Assembly: GCA_035341855.1 (NCBI GenBank)
Contig: DAOQWA010000012.1
Coordinates: 1-64,000, forward strand
Direction of reading: 5' to 3'
Source of the DNA: QQVM01 sp035341855
GTDB lineage: Bacteria; Bacteroidota; Bacteroidia; AKYH767-A; 2013-40CM-41-45
Length of the DNA: 64,000 nt
The notes under the pieces are model-generated. The model was not told the DNA's origin and made no database searches. It was given only the letters and a program-made list of their open reading frames with translations. Below, piece after piece: positions 28,677 through 37,089 of the stretch (position 1 is its first letter; each line of letters opens with the position of its first letter). A program made the position numbers and the translations under genes.

Positions 28677-29768
28677 TCAAGCCTCAGGCTTCATCACTTC
28701 TTCAACCTCCGCTTTCGTAAATCTTTTGCGTATCCAGCGTGGCAATAAGATTGCTCCTATAAACAGATAAGGATAATAAGAGACCAATCGCCAGAGTAAT
28801 CCTAATGAAGCTGACAAACCCTTTGGAATAAACTCTCCCAGAAAATCGGTAAACATAAATTCTGCCAGTCCGCTACCACCGGGAGTAGGGCTGAACAAAA
28901 TTATTATACCCATAACTACTTGTCGTGCAAAAACTATGAACTGATCAACAGGAACATCATGGAATGCGAAGATTAGACAATTAACTATGGTATAGCGTGC
29001 AGTCCAGGAAATGAATGTCCCTCCAAATGAATGGGTCCAGAATTTACGGCTTTTATTCTTTAAACCCTTTGATGCGATCACCAACTGGTTTCCTGTTTCC
29101 AGGGCAGATGGCTTCCATCTCCTGAGGATAGGAAATGAAAAAATTTTGATCAACAACCATTTTACAAAACGCGGGTTGATGAACAAAGCATAAGCTACGA
29201 ATAATTTGTATGCAAGAATGATAAAATAGACTGCCCAGAAGGAATAGAAGAATCCTGTACCAAAAGTTACCGGGCTGATATTGTCCACGTCGAGCGTTGA
29301 AAATAGCCGCTCTCTTCCAACAGTATAATATACCAGGGGAGCCATTATTGCAAGAAAGACCCCATCCTGGAATGAGGATAACATGATTGCAGTAATACTC
29401 CTGCCCATATTGATCCTCTCTTTGTTCAGAATAAATATCGCAAAAATAAATCCCCCGCCCAGCATGCCGGGAGCTAGTGCCGAGGCAAACTCCCAGAGCA
29501 TAATAACGTTGAATGAATTTCTCCAGTTTAACTGTCCATCTGTAAGTGCACGAATACGAACCATGTAAGCCCAATCACGGACTACCATCATCATTAGCGC
29601 CATAAAAATCCAAAAGGAACTATTCCATGACCAGTTGATTCCTTCAAAGGCTTCTTTATCAAAATTCCGGACCAGTAAAAAAGTAGCAGCACCCAACCCA
29701 ATTAAGATCGGCAAGAAAATCCGGGAAGGCCGGAACGTATTTAAGAGTTGCCTGCTATCGGGTTGCAT
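28677..29768 (-). CDS. Lysylphosphatidylglycerol synthase TM-region / flippase-like membrane protein (UPF0104)
   Basis: This 363-residue integral membrane protein has about eight helices. The family pattern of the AglD/MprF-type transmembrane region is clear: RALTDGQLNWRNSFNVIMLWEFASALAPGMLGGGF, FSPTPGGSGLAEFMF near residue 300, and LLWRLVSYYPYLFIGAILLPRW at the end. The catalytic GNAT-like domain of true lysyl-PG synthases is missing, so it is a stand-alone flippase-like or lipid-transport protein. It follows scpA by 23 bases on the same strand and is probably co-transcribed with it. Confidence 0.85.
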   Translation of the reverse strand: MQPDSRQLLNTFRPSRIFLPILIGLGAATFLLVRNFDKEAFEGINWSWNSSFWIFMALMMMVVRDWAYMVRIRALTDGQLNWRNSFNVIMLWEFASALAPGMLGGGFIFAIFILNKERINMGRSITAIMLSSFQDGVFLAIMAPLVYYTVGRERLFSTLDVDNISPVTFGTGFFYSFWAVYFIILAYKLFVAYALFINPRFVKWLLIKIFSFPILRRWKPSALETGNQLVIASKGLKNKSRKFWTHSFGGTFISWTARYTIVNCLIFAFHDVPVDQFIVFARQVVMGIIILFSPTPGGSGLAEFMFTDFLGEFIPKGLSASLGLLWRLVSYYPYLFIGAILLPRWIRKRFTKAEVEEVMKPEA

Positions 29769-29791
29769 AAAAAAGATGAAGGACTCGAAGA

Positions 29792-30559
29792 TCAGCTTTC
29801 GCTGAGCCAGAAATTATTAAATCCTATGCCAAGAGATATCTGAACAACTTGCTCCTGGAGAAGTTCGAGAATTCCCAGGAAAGTGAAAATGGCTTGTACT
29901 TTATTCTTACAGGACAGGATGATATCAGTGAAAGGAACCTTATCACGACCACGTAACATACTCCTCACACTTTCTTTTTGTTCGGCAATAGTATATGGAA
30001 ACTGTACGACCTTATGGTGCACCTTGTTTTTTTCCAGTTCAAAACGCTTGACGACTTTATTGAATGTATTCAACAATTGGTACAGAGAAAGATTCACCAT
30101 CTCTTCAGCCTGTGAGTTTTGCAAGGCGATCTCGGCAAGCTCACGCTGGATATTTCCTCGCTGCGATTTCATTGCACGGTCTTCTTCCAGACCGCGCATT
30201 TCCTCGCATGCCTCTTTATACTGTTTGTATAATAAAAGTCTTTCGATCAGATCTTTCCTAGGATCCACTTCATTGCCTTCCTCATCAATCTCAGGTCGTG
30301 GCAATAAAAGTTTTGCCTTGATGCGCATCAAGGTGGCAGCAACCAGAATAAATTCACTGGCGAGCTCAATATTGAGCTCAGTCATCTGATGAATGTAGTC
30401 CAGAAAATCGTTGGTGATCTTTGAGATCTCGATGTTATGTATATCTACTTCATCACGTTCAATGAAAAAGAGCAACAAGTCGAAGGGGCCTTCAAACTGA
30501 GGCAACCTGATTTCAAATATTTTTTCCACGGGTATCGAATAGGCTTCAAACTTAGGCAT
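29792..30559 (-). CDS. scpA: Segregation and condensation protein A
   Basis: The start is set at the ATG at 30559 (MPKFEAYSIPVEKIFEIRLP); a longer frame to 30589 adds ten residues with no family match. The 255-residue kleisin subunit bridges the SMC dimer and works with ScpB in chromosome condensation and segregation. Signatures: FEGPFDLLLFFIERDEVDIHNIEISKIT, LASEFILVAATLMRIKAKLLLPR, the acidic linker DEEGNEVDPRKDL and the C-terminal winged helix with FTFLGILELLQEQVVQI. scpB is not in the window. The downstream flippase-like gene follows 23 bases later. Confidence 0.93.
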   Translation of the reverse strand: MPKFEAYSIPVEKIFEIRLPQFEGPFDLLLFFIERDEVDIHNIEISKITNDFLDYIHQMTELNIELASEFILVAATLMRIKAKLLLPRPEIDEEGNEVDPRKDLIERLLLYKQYKEACEEMRGLEEDRAMKSQRGNIQRELAEIALQNSQAEEMVNLSLYQLLNTFNKVVKRFELEKNKVHHKVVQFPYTIAEQKESVRSMLRGRDKVPFTDIILSCKNKVQAIFTFLGILELLQEQVVQISLGIGFNNFWLSES

Positions 30560-30708
30560 TTTTTTGCAAAAAACCATGAAAAGAAGCATTGGAAAGTGGT
30601 GATAAACAGGGAGATATTATTAAATATTACCCGTCGGTTCAGTCACCTGCTTTAAAACGATTTGTTGACCTCTTAATTTTTCAAAAACGAATGAGTAAGA
30701 GGTTTATG

Positions 30709-32151
30709 CTACTCCCAAACCACACTCTTACTCCATTGCTCGAGACCATCGAGACGAACATGATAGATGCCGCTTCTCATGCCGCTTAAATTTAGATCCA
30801 TAAACTGGAGGCCACTAAAAGAAAGTTGTTGCACTAAGCGTCCTGCAGAATCAAAAACTCTTGCACTTGTAAAGGTGGCTGGATTATCCCAGGAAAATTT
30901 ATAAACCCCGTCATGAGAAGAGCGAGAAACAATAACAGTACCTGGAATTTTCAGCTCAGGTGTAGCAAGTAAAACACAACCGGCATGACTACTATCCAAT
31001 ACAGTGAAACAATAAGTAAAATTTGCAATACCGAGATAAGGACAATTATCATCGACTACACGCACGATCAGGCAACGGGGGATTCCGGAAACATCAGATA
31101 TGTCGGGAGTCCAGATCATTAAAAGACTGTCGCGATTGCCTCCGCTTCTTATATACTGAGCGGAATTAATATCAGTATCCCATGAAATGAATGTTTGGTT
31201 TGAATAGTTCGGGTCTGTACTTGCGATGAAAATTTCAAGAGGTACATTCGGACAAACATTCATTGAAAAGGATGATCCACCATTGAGTCCGGTTAGACGG
31301 GGTAAAAAATTATTACATGCCGACGCTTCAATCTGAAAATCTCTTTCTACCTGTCCTATGAGTACACCGTTTCTAAATTCACTCACTAAAACTGCAAAGG
31401 GAGATACCTCTATCTGGTTCGGCACGACACAAAGACTACCGGTCACAGAATTGAAAGTGGCAGAGGGACTTGAATTAATCGGCTGAGTATATGAATAAGG
31501 AGCGCGATAGCTAATTGGTGTACCTGAGGCAGTTAAAGGTGTGATGAGTTGATAGCTTAGAGAGTCTCCATCCGGATCAATCGCCGTATTATTAATGCAA
31601 TATTGTTGCCCTACACAAACTTGTTGCACCGGAGGCATAACGAATACAGGCGAATTATTACAATCTCCATCGCTATTGTTTAGCAAGGAAAAGACATATA
31701 AGTTAAATGTGGTCACATTGTCTACCGTAGTGATAGCACTATTTCTACAGCACTCGGCATAGCTAAACATCCAGTCTGCACAGAGTCCGGGCAAGGTGAC
31801 AACCTCACTATAGATCCATTCTTCAATTCCGGTGTAGGTACCACCATTGCAAGTAGTGATGGCAGAAGGGCAAACATTAGAAACTTGTGTGGGACTTCCA
31901 GGAATTGGATACAAACTAATCTGTCCTCCCGGAAAACAACCTGAAGTATATACAACATCTATTGAGGGAGGTGCAGGAATTCCATCACAATCTCTATAAA
32001 ACGAATAGTATAACCGGTACTGGTTCGAACTCAAACATTCGTAGGTCAGTTCAGCGCCCATTGCATGTGATGCCTTCAAACCTTCGGTATTGCAGAATGC
32101 CAACAGCAGGAAACAATAAAAAATTGTAAAGTGTCCTTGTTTGCGGCTCAT
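30709..32151 (-). CDS. Secreted T9SS-sorted protein of the SHAMGxEL family
   Basis: This 480-residue exported protein has a signal peptide (FTIFYCFLLLAFC) and then the ASHAMGAELTYECL opening, seen at the N-terminus of a large, uncharacterised Bacteroidota family often annotated as PKD or gliding-motility-associated proteins. Typical later segments are present: YSFYRDCDG, a paired-cysteine stretch AECCRN, AIDPDGDSLSYQLITPL and GNRDSLLMIWTPDISD. The C-terminal 75 residues look like a type A sorting domain (ARVFDSAGRLVQQL...SGIYHVRL). It is probably surface-exposed or secreted; the function is unknown. It stands alone, transcribed divergently from the ArsC-like gene. Confidence 0.75.
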   Translation of the reverse strand: MSRKQGHFTIFYCFLLLAFCNTEGLKASHAMGAELTYECLSSNQYRLYYSFYRDCDGIPAPPSIDVVYTSGCFPGGQISLYPIPGSPTQVSNVCPSAITTCNGGTYTGIEEWIYSEVVTLPGLCADWMFSYAECCRNSAITTVDNVTTFNLYVFSLLNNSDGDCNNSPVFVMPPVQQVCVGQQYCINNTAIDPDGDSLSYQLITPLTASGTPISYRAPYSYTQPINSSPSATFNSVTGSLCVVPNQIEVSPFAVLVSEFRNGVLIGQVERDFQIEASACNNFLPRLTGLNGGSSFSMNVCPNVPLEIFIASTDPNYSNQTFISWDTDINSAQYIRSGGNRDSLLMIWTPDISDVSGIPRCLIVRVVDDNCPYLGIANFTYCFTVLDSSHAGCVLLATPELKIPGTVIVSRSSHDGVYKFSWDNPATFTSARVFDSAGRLVQQLSFSGLQFMDLNLSGMRSGIYHVRLDGLEQWSKSVVWE

Positions 32152-32349
32152 AGGATTTCCAAAAATTTATTTAACGATGCTTTTTGCATACGGTTACGCA
32201 CAAGTGTCTGATTTTGATATAATAACTGCACAATATTGTGCTTTTTGAGCATTTTAAATCGGCTTTTCAAAAAATGTAGTTCATGACACCAATTTCGAGC
32301 GTCCTGATACTTCAATTTTTAGAGGAAAACATTAACATTGCCCTCTTCT

Positions 32350-32706
32350 ATGAAAAAGATCTATCACCTTAGTACCTGCAGCACCAACCAGCGAATTCTT
32401 AAAGAACTCAAGCCCGGAAAGGATGTTGTTTTACAGGACATTAAAACTGAAAAGATCACTGCAAAGCAACTTGATGAGATGCGTGAAAAAGCAGGAACTT
32501 ACGAGGCATTGTTCAGTCGAATTGCGATGAAGTACAGAAGCATGGGACTGAATACCAAGAAGCTCACAGAAAAAGATTACAGGAAGTATATTCTTGAAGA
32601 ATACACCTTTCTAAAAAGGCCGGTTGTGATCGTAGATAAGGAGATTTTCATAGGAAACTCCTCCAAAGTAGTTGCCTCTGCAAAATCTGCATTACACAAA
32701 AAATGA
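32350..32706 (+). CDS. ArsC/Spx-family thioredoxin-fold protein
   Basis: The start is set at the ATG at 32350. The 118-residue product has the arsenate-reductase/Spx fold pattern: a strand then STCSTNQRILKEL (single N-terminal cysteine), KITAKQLDEMREKAGTYEALF, and the C-terminal TFLKRPVVIVDKEIFIGNSS, where the conserved RPV/I element is visible. Only one cysteine is present near the N-terminus, so a CxxC redox pair is absent; a true arsenate reductase would use one reactive cysteine plus glutathione or a partner thiol. An arsenate role is not supported by neighbours. The stop overlaps the EamA transporter start by four bases. Confidence 0.75.
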   Translation: MKKIYHLSTCSTNQRILKELKPGKDVVLQDIKTEKITAKQLDEMREKAGTYEALFSRIAMKYRSMGLNTKKLTEKDYRKYILEEYTFLKRPVVIVDKEIFIGNSSKVVASAKSALHKK

Positions 32707-33599
32707 CCGGGCACAGACAGGCTCATGTAGCCATATTCTTTGCTAACCTGATCTATGGGGCCAACTTTAGTATAGCTCGCCTTGCTATGCCTCAGTACCT
32801 GAGCCCTTCGGGATTCATAATGTTGAGAGTCCTTTTCGCAACGGTATTGTTTATTGTTCTTGATCGCTATGCTCCTTCGCCTCAGAGACTTGAAAAAAAG
32901 GATATCTTCCGCTTCATTCAGCTTGGTTTATTTGGTGTTGCAATCAATCAGCTTCTGTTCTTTGAAGGCTTGAGTCGAACATCCAACATAAATGCTGCAT
33001 TAATCATGACTTCAACCCCAATCCTTGTTACGGGGATGGCTTTTCTACTGCTAAAAGATCGCTTGAATTTTCTTCAAAGTGTAGGAATACTACTAGGCTT
33101 ATCCGGTGCTATAACATTAATCTTGCAATACAATACTGTAAGTGGATCACCCACTGCCTATGGCGACCTGATGGTTTTGTTAAATGCGGCATCTTATGCA
33201 TTATTTATGGTGAGGGCGAAACCAATGATGAAAAAATATGGAACGATACAAGTCATTAAATGGACTTTCATCTTCGGTACTCTATTTGTCATCCCATTTG
33301 GCGCTCCTCAGCTACAAAATGTACAATGGTCAGAATTCCCGGCTTCAGCATGGTTCTCTGTTGCCTTCGTATTACTTTTTACAACTTTTGCGGCTTATCT
33401 CCTAAACACATTCGGGTTAAAACACCTCAGTCCTTCCATTGTTAGTTATTATATTTATCTCCAACCGATATTTGCAACACTCATTTCAAGACTCATTACC
33501 GGCGAACAAGTCACTCCGGTTCAGATTCTTGCCTGTATCCTGATTTTTGGGGGCGTTTACCTTGTTAACCGGCGCACCCTTGTGAAGACGGAATCTTAA
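32703..33599 (+). CDS. EamA/DMT-superfamily transporter
   Basis: This 298-residue inner-membrane protein has ten helices in two EamA halves: about residues 8-140 (FFANLIYGANFSIARLAMP, LIMTSTPILVTGMAFLLLKDRL) and 150-290 (GDLMVLLNAASYALFMVRAKP, SPSIVSYYIYLQPIFATLISRLITGE). Members of this drug/metabolite family export small metabolites such as amino acids; the substrate here is unknown. The ATG overlaps the stop of the ArsC-like gene (ATGA), indicating one transcript. A promoter for yicC lies in the last bases of this gene. Confidence 0.85.
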   Translation: MTGHRQAHVAIFFANLIYGANFSIARLAMPQYLSPSGFIMLRVLFATVLFIVLDRYAPSPQRLEKKDIFRFIQLGLFGVAINQLLFFEGLSRTSNINAALIMTSTPILVTGMAFLLLKDRLNFLQSVGILLGLSGAITLILQYNTVSGSPTAYGDLMVLLNAASYALFMVRAKPMMKKYGTIQVIKWTFIFGTLFVIPFGAPQLQNVQWSEFPASAWFSVAFVLLFTTFAAYLLNTFGLKHLSPSIVSYYIYLQPIFATLISRLITGEQVTPVQILACILIFGGVYLVNRRTLVKTES

Positions 33600-33609
33600 A
33601 CTAATTTTG
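33580..33609 (+). promoter_or_regulatory. Candidate promoter for yicC-gmk-nadD
   Basis: TTG at 33580-33582, 19 bases of spacer, then TAATTTTG at 33602-33609, matching the Bacteroidota -33/-7 layout. The yicC ATG is 24 bases downstream. The -33 element lies inside the end of the EamA gene. Confidence 0.5.
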
Positions 33610-33632
33610 TCCATCCTTTTCAAATTAAAAAT

Positions 33633-34505
33633 ATGATTCGTTCCATGACCGGTTTTGGCACTGCAACGGCCAATTACCTCAACAAAACCATCACTGTAGA
33701 AATTAAATCGGTGAACAGTAAATTCTTTGACCTGATGTTGCGCTTGCCTTCCATTTATAAAGAGAAGGAATACGAGCTTCGTACCGATCTTTCGCGTACA
33801 ATAGAAAGAGGGAAAGTTGACTTTTCAATCACGATCGATTCAGTGGATGCTATAAAAAAGACGAGCATCAATCCTGTCCTCTTTAAAGCCTATTATGACG
33901 ACCTGAGATCCATACAAGACAAATACAATACCGGTGAATCTGACCTGATGCGTATTGTGCTTGGTTTACCTGATGTAATGAGCAATGATAAACAGGCTTT
34001 ATCTGAAGAGGAATGGAATGTTGTTACAAATACAATTGAACTTGGCCTTTCTGCATTTCACTCCTTTCGACTAGCAGAAGGTGCTTCAATGCAGAAAGAT
34101 CTGGAAGAAAGAATAAATTCAATAGTCAGCCGACTCACAGAGATTGAAAAGTTTGAAGGAGGGCGTATTGAACAAGTTAGAAAAAGATTGACCGGAAGTT
34201 TGGAGGAATTCATTCAAACGCAGAACATAGACCGAAACAGAATCGAACAAGAATTAATTTTTTATGTTGAGAAGTTCGATATTTCTGAAGAAAAGGTTCG
34301 CCTACGCACGCATTGCAATTACTTTCTGGAGACCATAAAATCAGATGCCTCCAATGGCAAAAAGCTCGCATTTATTTCTCAGGAAATAGGTCGGGAAATA
34401 AACACAATTGGTTCAAAAGCAAATGATGCAGAAATGCAGAAAATTGTAGTTAACCTGAAAGACGAACTGGAAAAGATAAAAGAATTATTACTCAACGTAT
34501 TGTAA
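33633..34505 (+). CDS. yicC: YicC family endoribonuclease-like protein
   Basis: This 290-residue cytoplasmic protein has the full YicC pattern: MIRSMTGFGTA at the start, TVEIKSVNSKFFDL, VDFSITIDS, a central GASMQKDLEERI and the C-terminal DUF1732 part, EEKVRLRTHCNYFLETI with GKKLAFISQEIGREINTIGSKAND. E. coli YicC is described as an RNA-degrading enzyme. Gene order yicC-gmk is widely conserved. Its stop overlaps the gmk start by one base (TAATG). Confidence 0.93.
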   Translation: MIRSMTGFGTATANYLNKTITVEIKSVNSKFFDLMLRLPSIYKEKEYELRTDLSRTIERGKVDFSITIDSVDAIKKTSINPVLFKAYYDDLRSIQDKYNTGESDLMRIVLGLPDVMSNDKQALSEEEWNVVTNTIELGLSAFHSFRLAEGASMQKDLEERINSIVSRLTEIEKFEGGRIEQVRKRLTGSLEEFIQTQNIDRNRIEQELIFYVEKFDISEEKVRLRTHCNYFLETIKSDASNGKKLAFISQEIGREINTIGSKANDAEMQKIVVNLKDELEKIKELLLNVL

Positions 34506-35077
34506 TGGACGTCACCGGAAAGCTTCTTTTGTTCTGTGGTCCTTCAGGAAGTGGTAAGACAACCTTGGTTCACTACCTGCTGAAAAAATATCCCCGCCTG
34601 AAATTTTCCGTCTCTGCTACGACCCGGCCTATGCGATCTTCAGAAAAAGATGGTGTCGATTACCATTTCTTATCTGTCGAGGAATTCAAGAAAAAAATTG
34701 CAGCAGATGAATTTGTTGAGTGGGAACAAGTGTATGAAGATCGCTATTACGGCACTTTAAAGTCAGAGATAGAACGGATATGGACTGACAATGGAATAGT
34801 TGTCTTTGACGTAGATGTCGAGGGTGGTTTGAAAATAAAAAAAATCTTTGGTGACCGTTTGTTGGCAGTCTTTGTCATGCCTCCATCTGTCGACGAATTG
34901 CATAATAGATTGAAGGCTAGAAATTCCGAAACAAGCGCATCCTACAAGGCGAGAATTATGAAATCTGAACACGAGTTGACCTATGCTTTCAGGTTCGATT
35001 ATGTGCTCATCAACGATAACCTTGAAGTTGCACTGGAAGAAGCCGAACGTGTCACACAAAAATTTATCAATAAGTAA
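34505..35077 (+). CDS. gmk: Guanylate kinase
   Basis: This 190-residue enzyme phosphorylates GMP to GDP with ATP. The P-loop GPSGSGKTT is at 12-20, and the GMP-binding segment follows: SATTRPMRSSEKDGVDYHFLS, FVEWEQVYEDRYYGTL and VFDVDVEGGLKIKK. Length is normal. It is translationally coupled to yicC and followed six bases later by nadD, so the three form an operon for nucleotide and NAD metabolism. Confidence 0.96.
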   Translation: MDVTGKLLLFCGPSGSGKTTLVHYLLKKYPRLKFSVSATTRPMRSSEKDGVDYHFLSVEEFKKKIAADEFVEWEQVYEDRYYGTLKSEIERIWTDNGIVVFDVDVEGGLKIKKIFGDRLLAVFVMPPSVDELHNRLKARNSETSASYKARIMKSEHELTYAFRFDYVLINDNLEVALEEAERVTQKFINK

Positions 35078-35083
35078 TTTGGA

Positions 35084-35656
35084 ATGAAAGTCGGTTTGTT
35101 TTTTGGATCCTTCAATCCCATTCATAATGGTCACCTGATCATTGCCGGATATCTTGCGGAATTTACAGATCTCGATCAGGTGTGGCTTGTAGTGTCTCCA
35201 CACAACCCACACAAACTAAAGAGAACACTATTACAGGATCATCACCGCTTGGCTATCGTAAAAATTGCAATAGGAGACAATCGAAAAATCAAAGCAAGTG
35301 ATATAGAATTTAAACTGGAGAAGCCTAGTTATACAGTTGTTACTCTTACCTATTTGCATGAAAAATTCCCGGAACATCAGTTTGCCCTTATCTTAGGTAG
35401 CGACAACCTGGAAAATTTTCACAAATGGAAAAACTACGAGCAAATTCTTGAACACAATGAATTGTATGTATATCCCAGAAAAGGATCATCAGGTGGCGAT
35501 CTGCTGAGTCACCCTAAGGTAAAATTGATCGAAGCACCAATGATGGAACTCTCTTCAACTTTTATTCGGGATGCCATCAAAGCGAAGAAGGACGTAAGAT
35601 ATATGCTACCGGAGTCAGCATGGAATTATATAGATGAGATGAATTTTTACCGTTAG
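35084..35656 (+). CDS. nadD: Nicotinate-nucleotide adenylyltransferase
   Basis: This 190-residue protein transfers AMP from ATP to nicotinate mononucleotide in NAD synthesis. Motifs: GLFFGSFNPIHNGHLIIAGYL with the HxGH-type site, VSPHNPHK, FALILGSDNLENFHKWKNYEQIL and the C-terminal SSTFIRDAIK (ISSTxxR motif). Length is normal. It is the last gene of the yicC-gmk-nadD run. The 109 bases after it contain the promoter box of the next gene and no obvious terminator. Confidence 0.95.
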   Translation: MKVGLFFGSFNPIHNGHLIIAGYLAEFTDLDQVWLVVSPHNPHKLKRTLLQDHHRLAIVKIAIGDNRKIKASDIEFKLEKPSYTVVTLTYLHEKFPEHQFALILGSDNLENFHKWKNYEQILEHNELYVYPRKGSSGGDLLSHPKVKLIEAPMMELSSTFIRDAIKAKKDVRYMLPESAWNYIDEMNFYR

Positions 35657-35752
35657 TTTATTTTGAATAGGATCTCAATGCCATTTCACAAAGCGCATTG
35701 CATTATACATAAACATGCAGAATTGCCTCCCCATGCAAACGATAAAATAAAT

Positions 35753-35760
35753 TACCTTTG
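35753..35760 (+). promoter_or_regulatory. -7 box (TACCTTTG) five bases from the PLP enzyme start
   Basis: Exact TAnnTTTG match with CCCAC between the box and the ATG at 35766. The expected start of transcription would fall at or beside the start codon. No good -33 TTTG is seen. Confidence 0.45.
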
Positions 35761-35765
35761 CCCAC

Positions 35766-36917
35766 ATGAACAACAACAGCGAATTCGGAACAAGAGCCAT
35801 ACATGCAGGACAAGAGCCTGATCCAAGTACAGGTGCAATCATGACCCCTATTTACCAGACTTCAACCTATGTTCAGGAAAGTCCGGGTAAACACAAGGGC
35901 TATGCTTATGCCAGAGGTAAAAACCCGACAAGGATTGCATTGGAAAAATGTATTGCTTCACTTGAAAATGCAAAACACGGACTTTGTTTTTCAAGTGGCC
36001 AGGGTGCAGAAGATGCTATATTAAAATTGTTAAGACCGGGCGATGAAGTTATTGCAACTGACGATTTATATGGGGGCTCATACCGTATGTTCACAAAAGT
36101 TTTTGAGCCTTTTGGTATTACATTCCGCTTCGTGAACATGCACGAAATGACTGAATTGAAAAATGCCATCAGTCCAAAAACAAAAATGATATGGGTTGAG
36201 ACCCCGACGAACCCATTGATGAAGATCATTGACATCAGGGCCTGCGCTGCCATTGCAAAAGAGAACAAACTAATACTTGTGGTAGACAATACTTTTGCCT
36301 CTCCTTATTTGCAAAATCCTTTAGATCTGGGGGCTGATATTGTTACTCATTCTGCTACAAAATATTTAGGAGGGCACTCTGATGTTATCCTTGGGGCTCT
36401 TTGTACCAATGATGATAAGCTTCATGAAGACCTTGCTTTCATCGCCAACTCATGTGGTGCCGTACCCGGACCTATGGATAGTTTCCTTGTTCTCCGCGGA
36501 TTGAAATCATTGCATGTAAGAATGGATCGACATTGTTCAAACGGAAAGGCTATTGCTCAATACCTGAGATCTCATCCGAAGGTAGACAAGGTGTATTGGC
36601 CCGGATTCAGCGATCATCCAAATCATGACATTGCAAAAACACAAATGCGGGATTTTGGTGGAATGATCTCCTTCACTTTAAAAGGAAACTCCAAAGATGA
36701 TGCATTTGCCATGGCAAGCAGAGCGAAAGTCTTTTCACTTGCCGAATCATTGGGTGGTGTTGAATCCCTCATTGGTCATCCGGCCAGTATGACACATGCT
36801 TCGATTCCAAAAGAACTTCGGGAGAAAGCAGGTGTCCTTGACTCTTTGCTTCGCCTGAGTGTCGGGATTGAAGATGTTAAAGATTTGTTAGAGGACCTCA
36901 AACAAGCCATTGGCTGA
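35766..36917 (+). CDS. metB: Cystathionine gamma-synthase / cystathionine lyase family PLP enzyme
   Basis: This 383-residue enzyme belongs to the Cys/Met metabolism PLP-dependent family. Family marks: TRAIHAGQEPDPSTGAIMTPIYQTSTYVQ, YAYARGKNPTR, the SSGQGAEDAIL cofactor loop, WVETPTNPLMKIIDI, VVDNTFASPYLQNPL, and the PLP-lysine segment HSATKYLGGHSDVI. ESLGGVESLIGHPASMTHAS and LLRLSVGIED complete the C-terminus. Gamma-synthase (cystathionine formation from O-acylhomoserine) and gamma/beta-lyase activities cannot be separated by sequence alone, so metB is a family-level name. The protein is cytoplasmic, and the gene is monocistronic as far as visible. Confidence 0.85.
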   Translation: MNNNSEFGTRAIHAGQEPDPSTGAIMTPIYQTSTYVQESPGKHKGYAYARGKNPTRIALEKCIASLENAKHGLCFSSGQGAEDAILKLLRPGDEVIATDDLYGGSYRMFTKVFEPFGITFRFVNMHEMTELKNAISPKTKMIWVETPTNPLMKIIDIRACAAIAKENKLILVVDNTFASPYLQNPLDLGADIVTHSATKYLGGHSDVILGALCTNDDKLHEDLAFIANSCGAVPGPMDSFLVLRGLKSLHVRMDRHCSNGKAIAQYLRSHPKVDKVYWPGFSDHPNHDIAKTQMRDFGGMISFTLKGNSKDDAFAMASRAKVFSLAESLGGVESLIGHPASMTHASIPKELREKAGVLDSLLRLSVGIEDVKDLLEDLKQAIG

Positions 36918-37036
36918 TTGAAACTGCGACATTTTCTTTCTTTTTAACCTAAAATCGTTTGTTTTTGCCGGCTATACTGCTACGTCAGTCTAGTGTCAAA
37001 ACAGGTCATAACTGTCAGAATTTTAAAAGGTTTGAG

Positions 37037-37044
37037 TATCTTTG
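37037..37044 (+). promoter_or_regulatory. -7 box (TATCTTTG) upstream of the M43 protease gene
   Basis: Exact TAnnTTTG match, 45 bases before the ATG at 37090. A -33 TTTG is not evident at standard spacing. The 172-base gap holds no other feature that I can see. Confidence 0.4.
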
Positions 37045-37089
37045 CTATGTACATTATTATATTAATTAGAAAAACCCACTCTTAATTTC

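Noticed and set aside
29053..29574. 173-residue minus-strand open frame inside the flippase-like gene
   Set aside because: It is an out-of-frame shadow of the real gene with many cysteine and tryptophan residues and no domain pattern.
32152..32349. Possible small RNA or riboswitch upstream of the ArsC-like gene
   Set aside because: The 198-base divergent gap has no conserved riboswitch core or stable hairpin that I can recognise.
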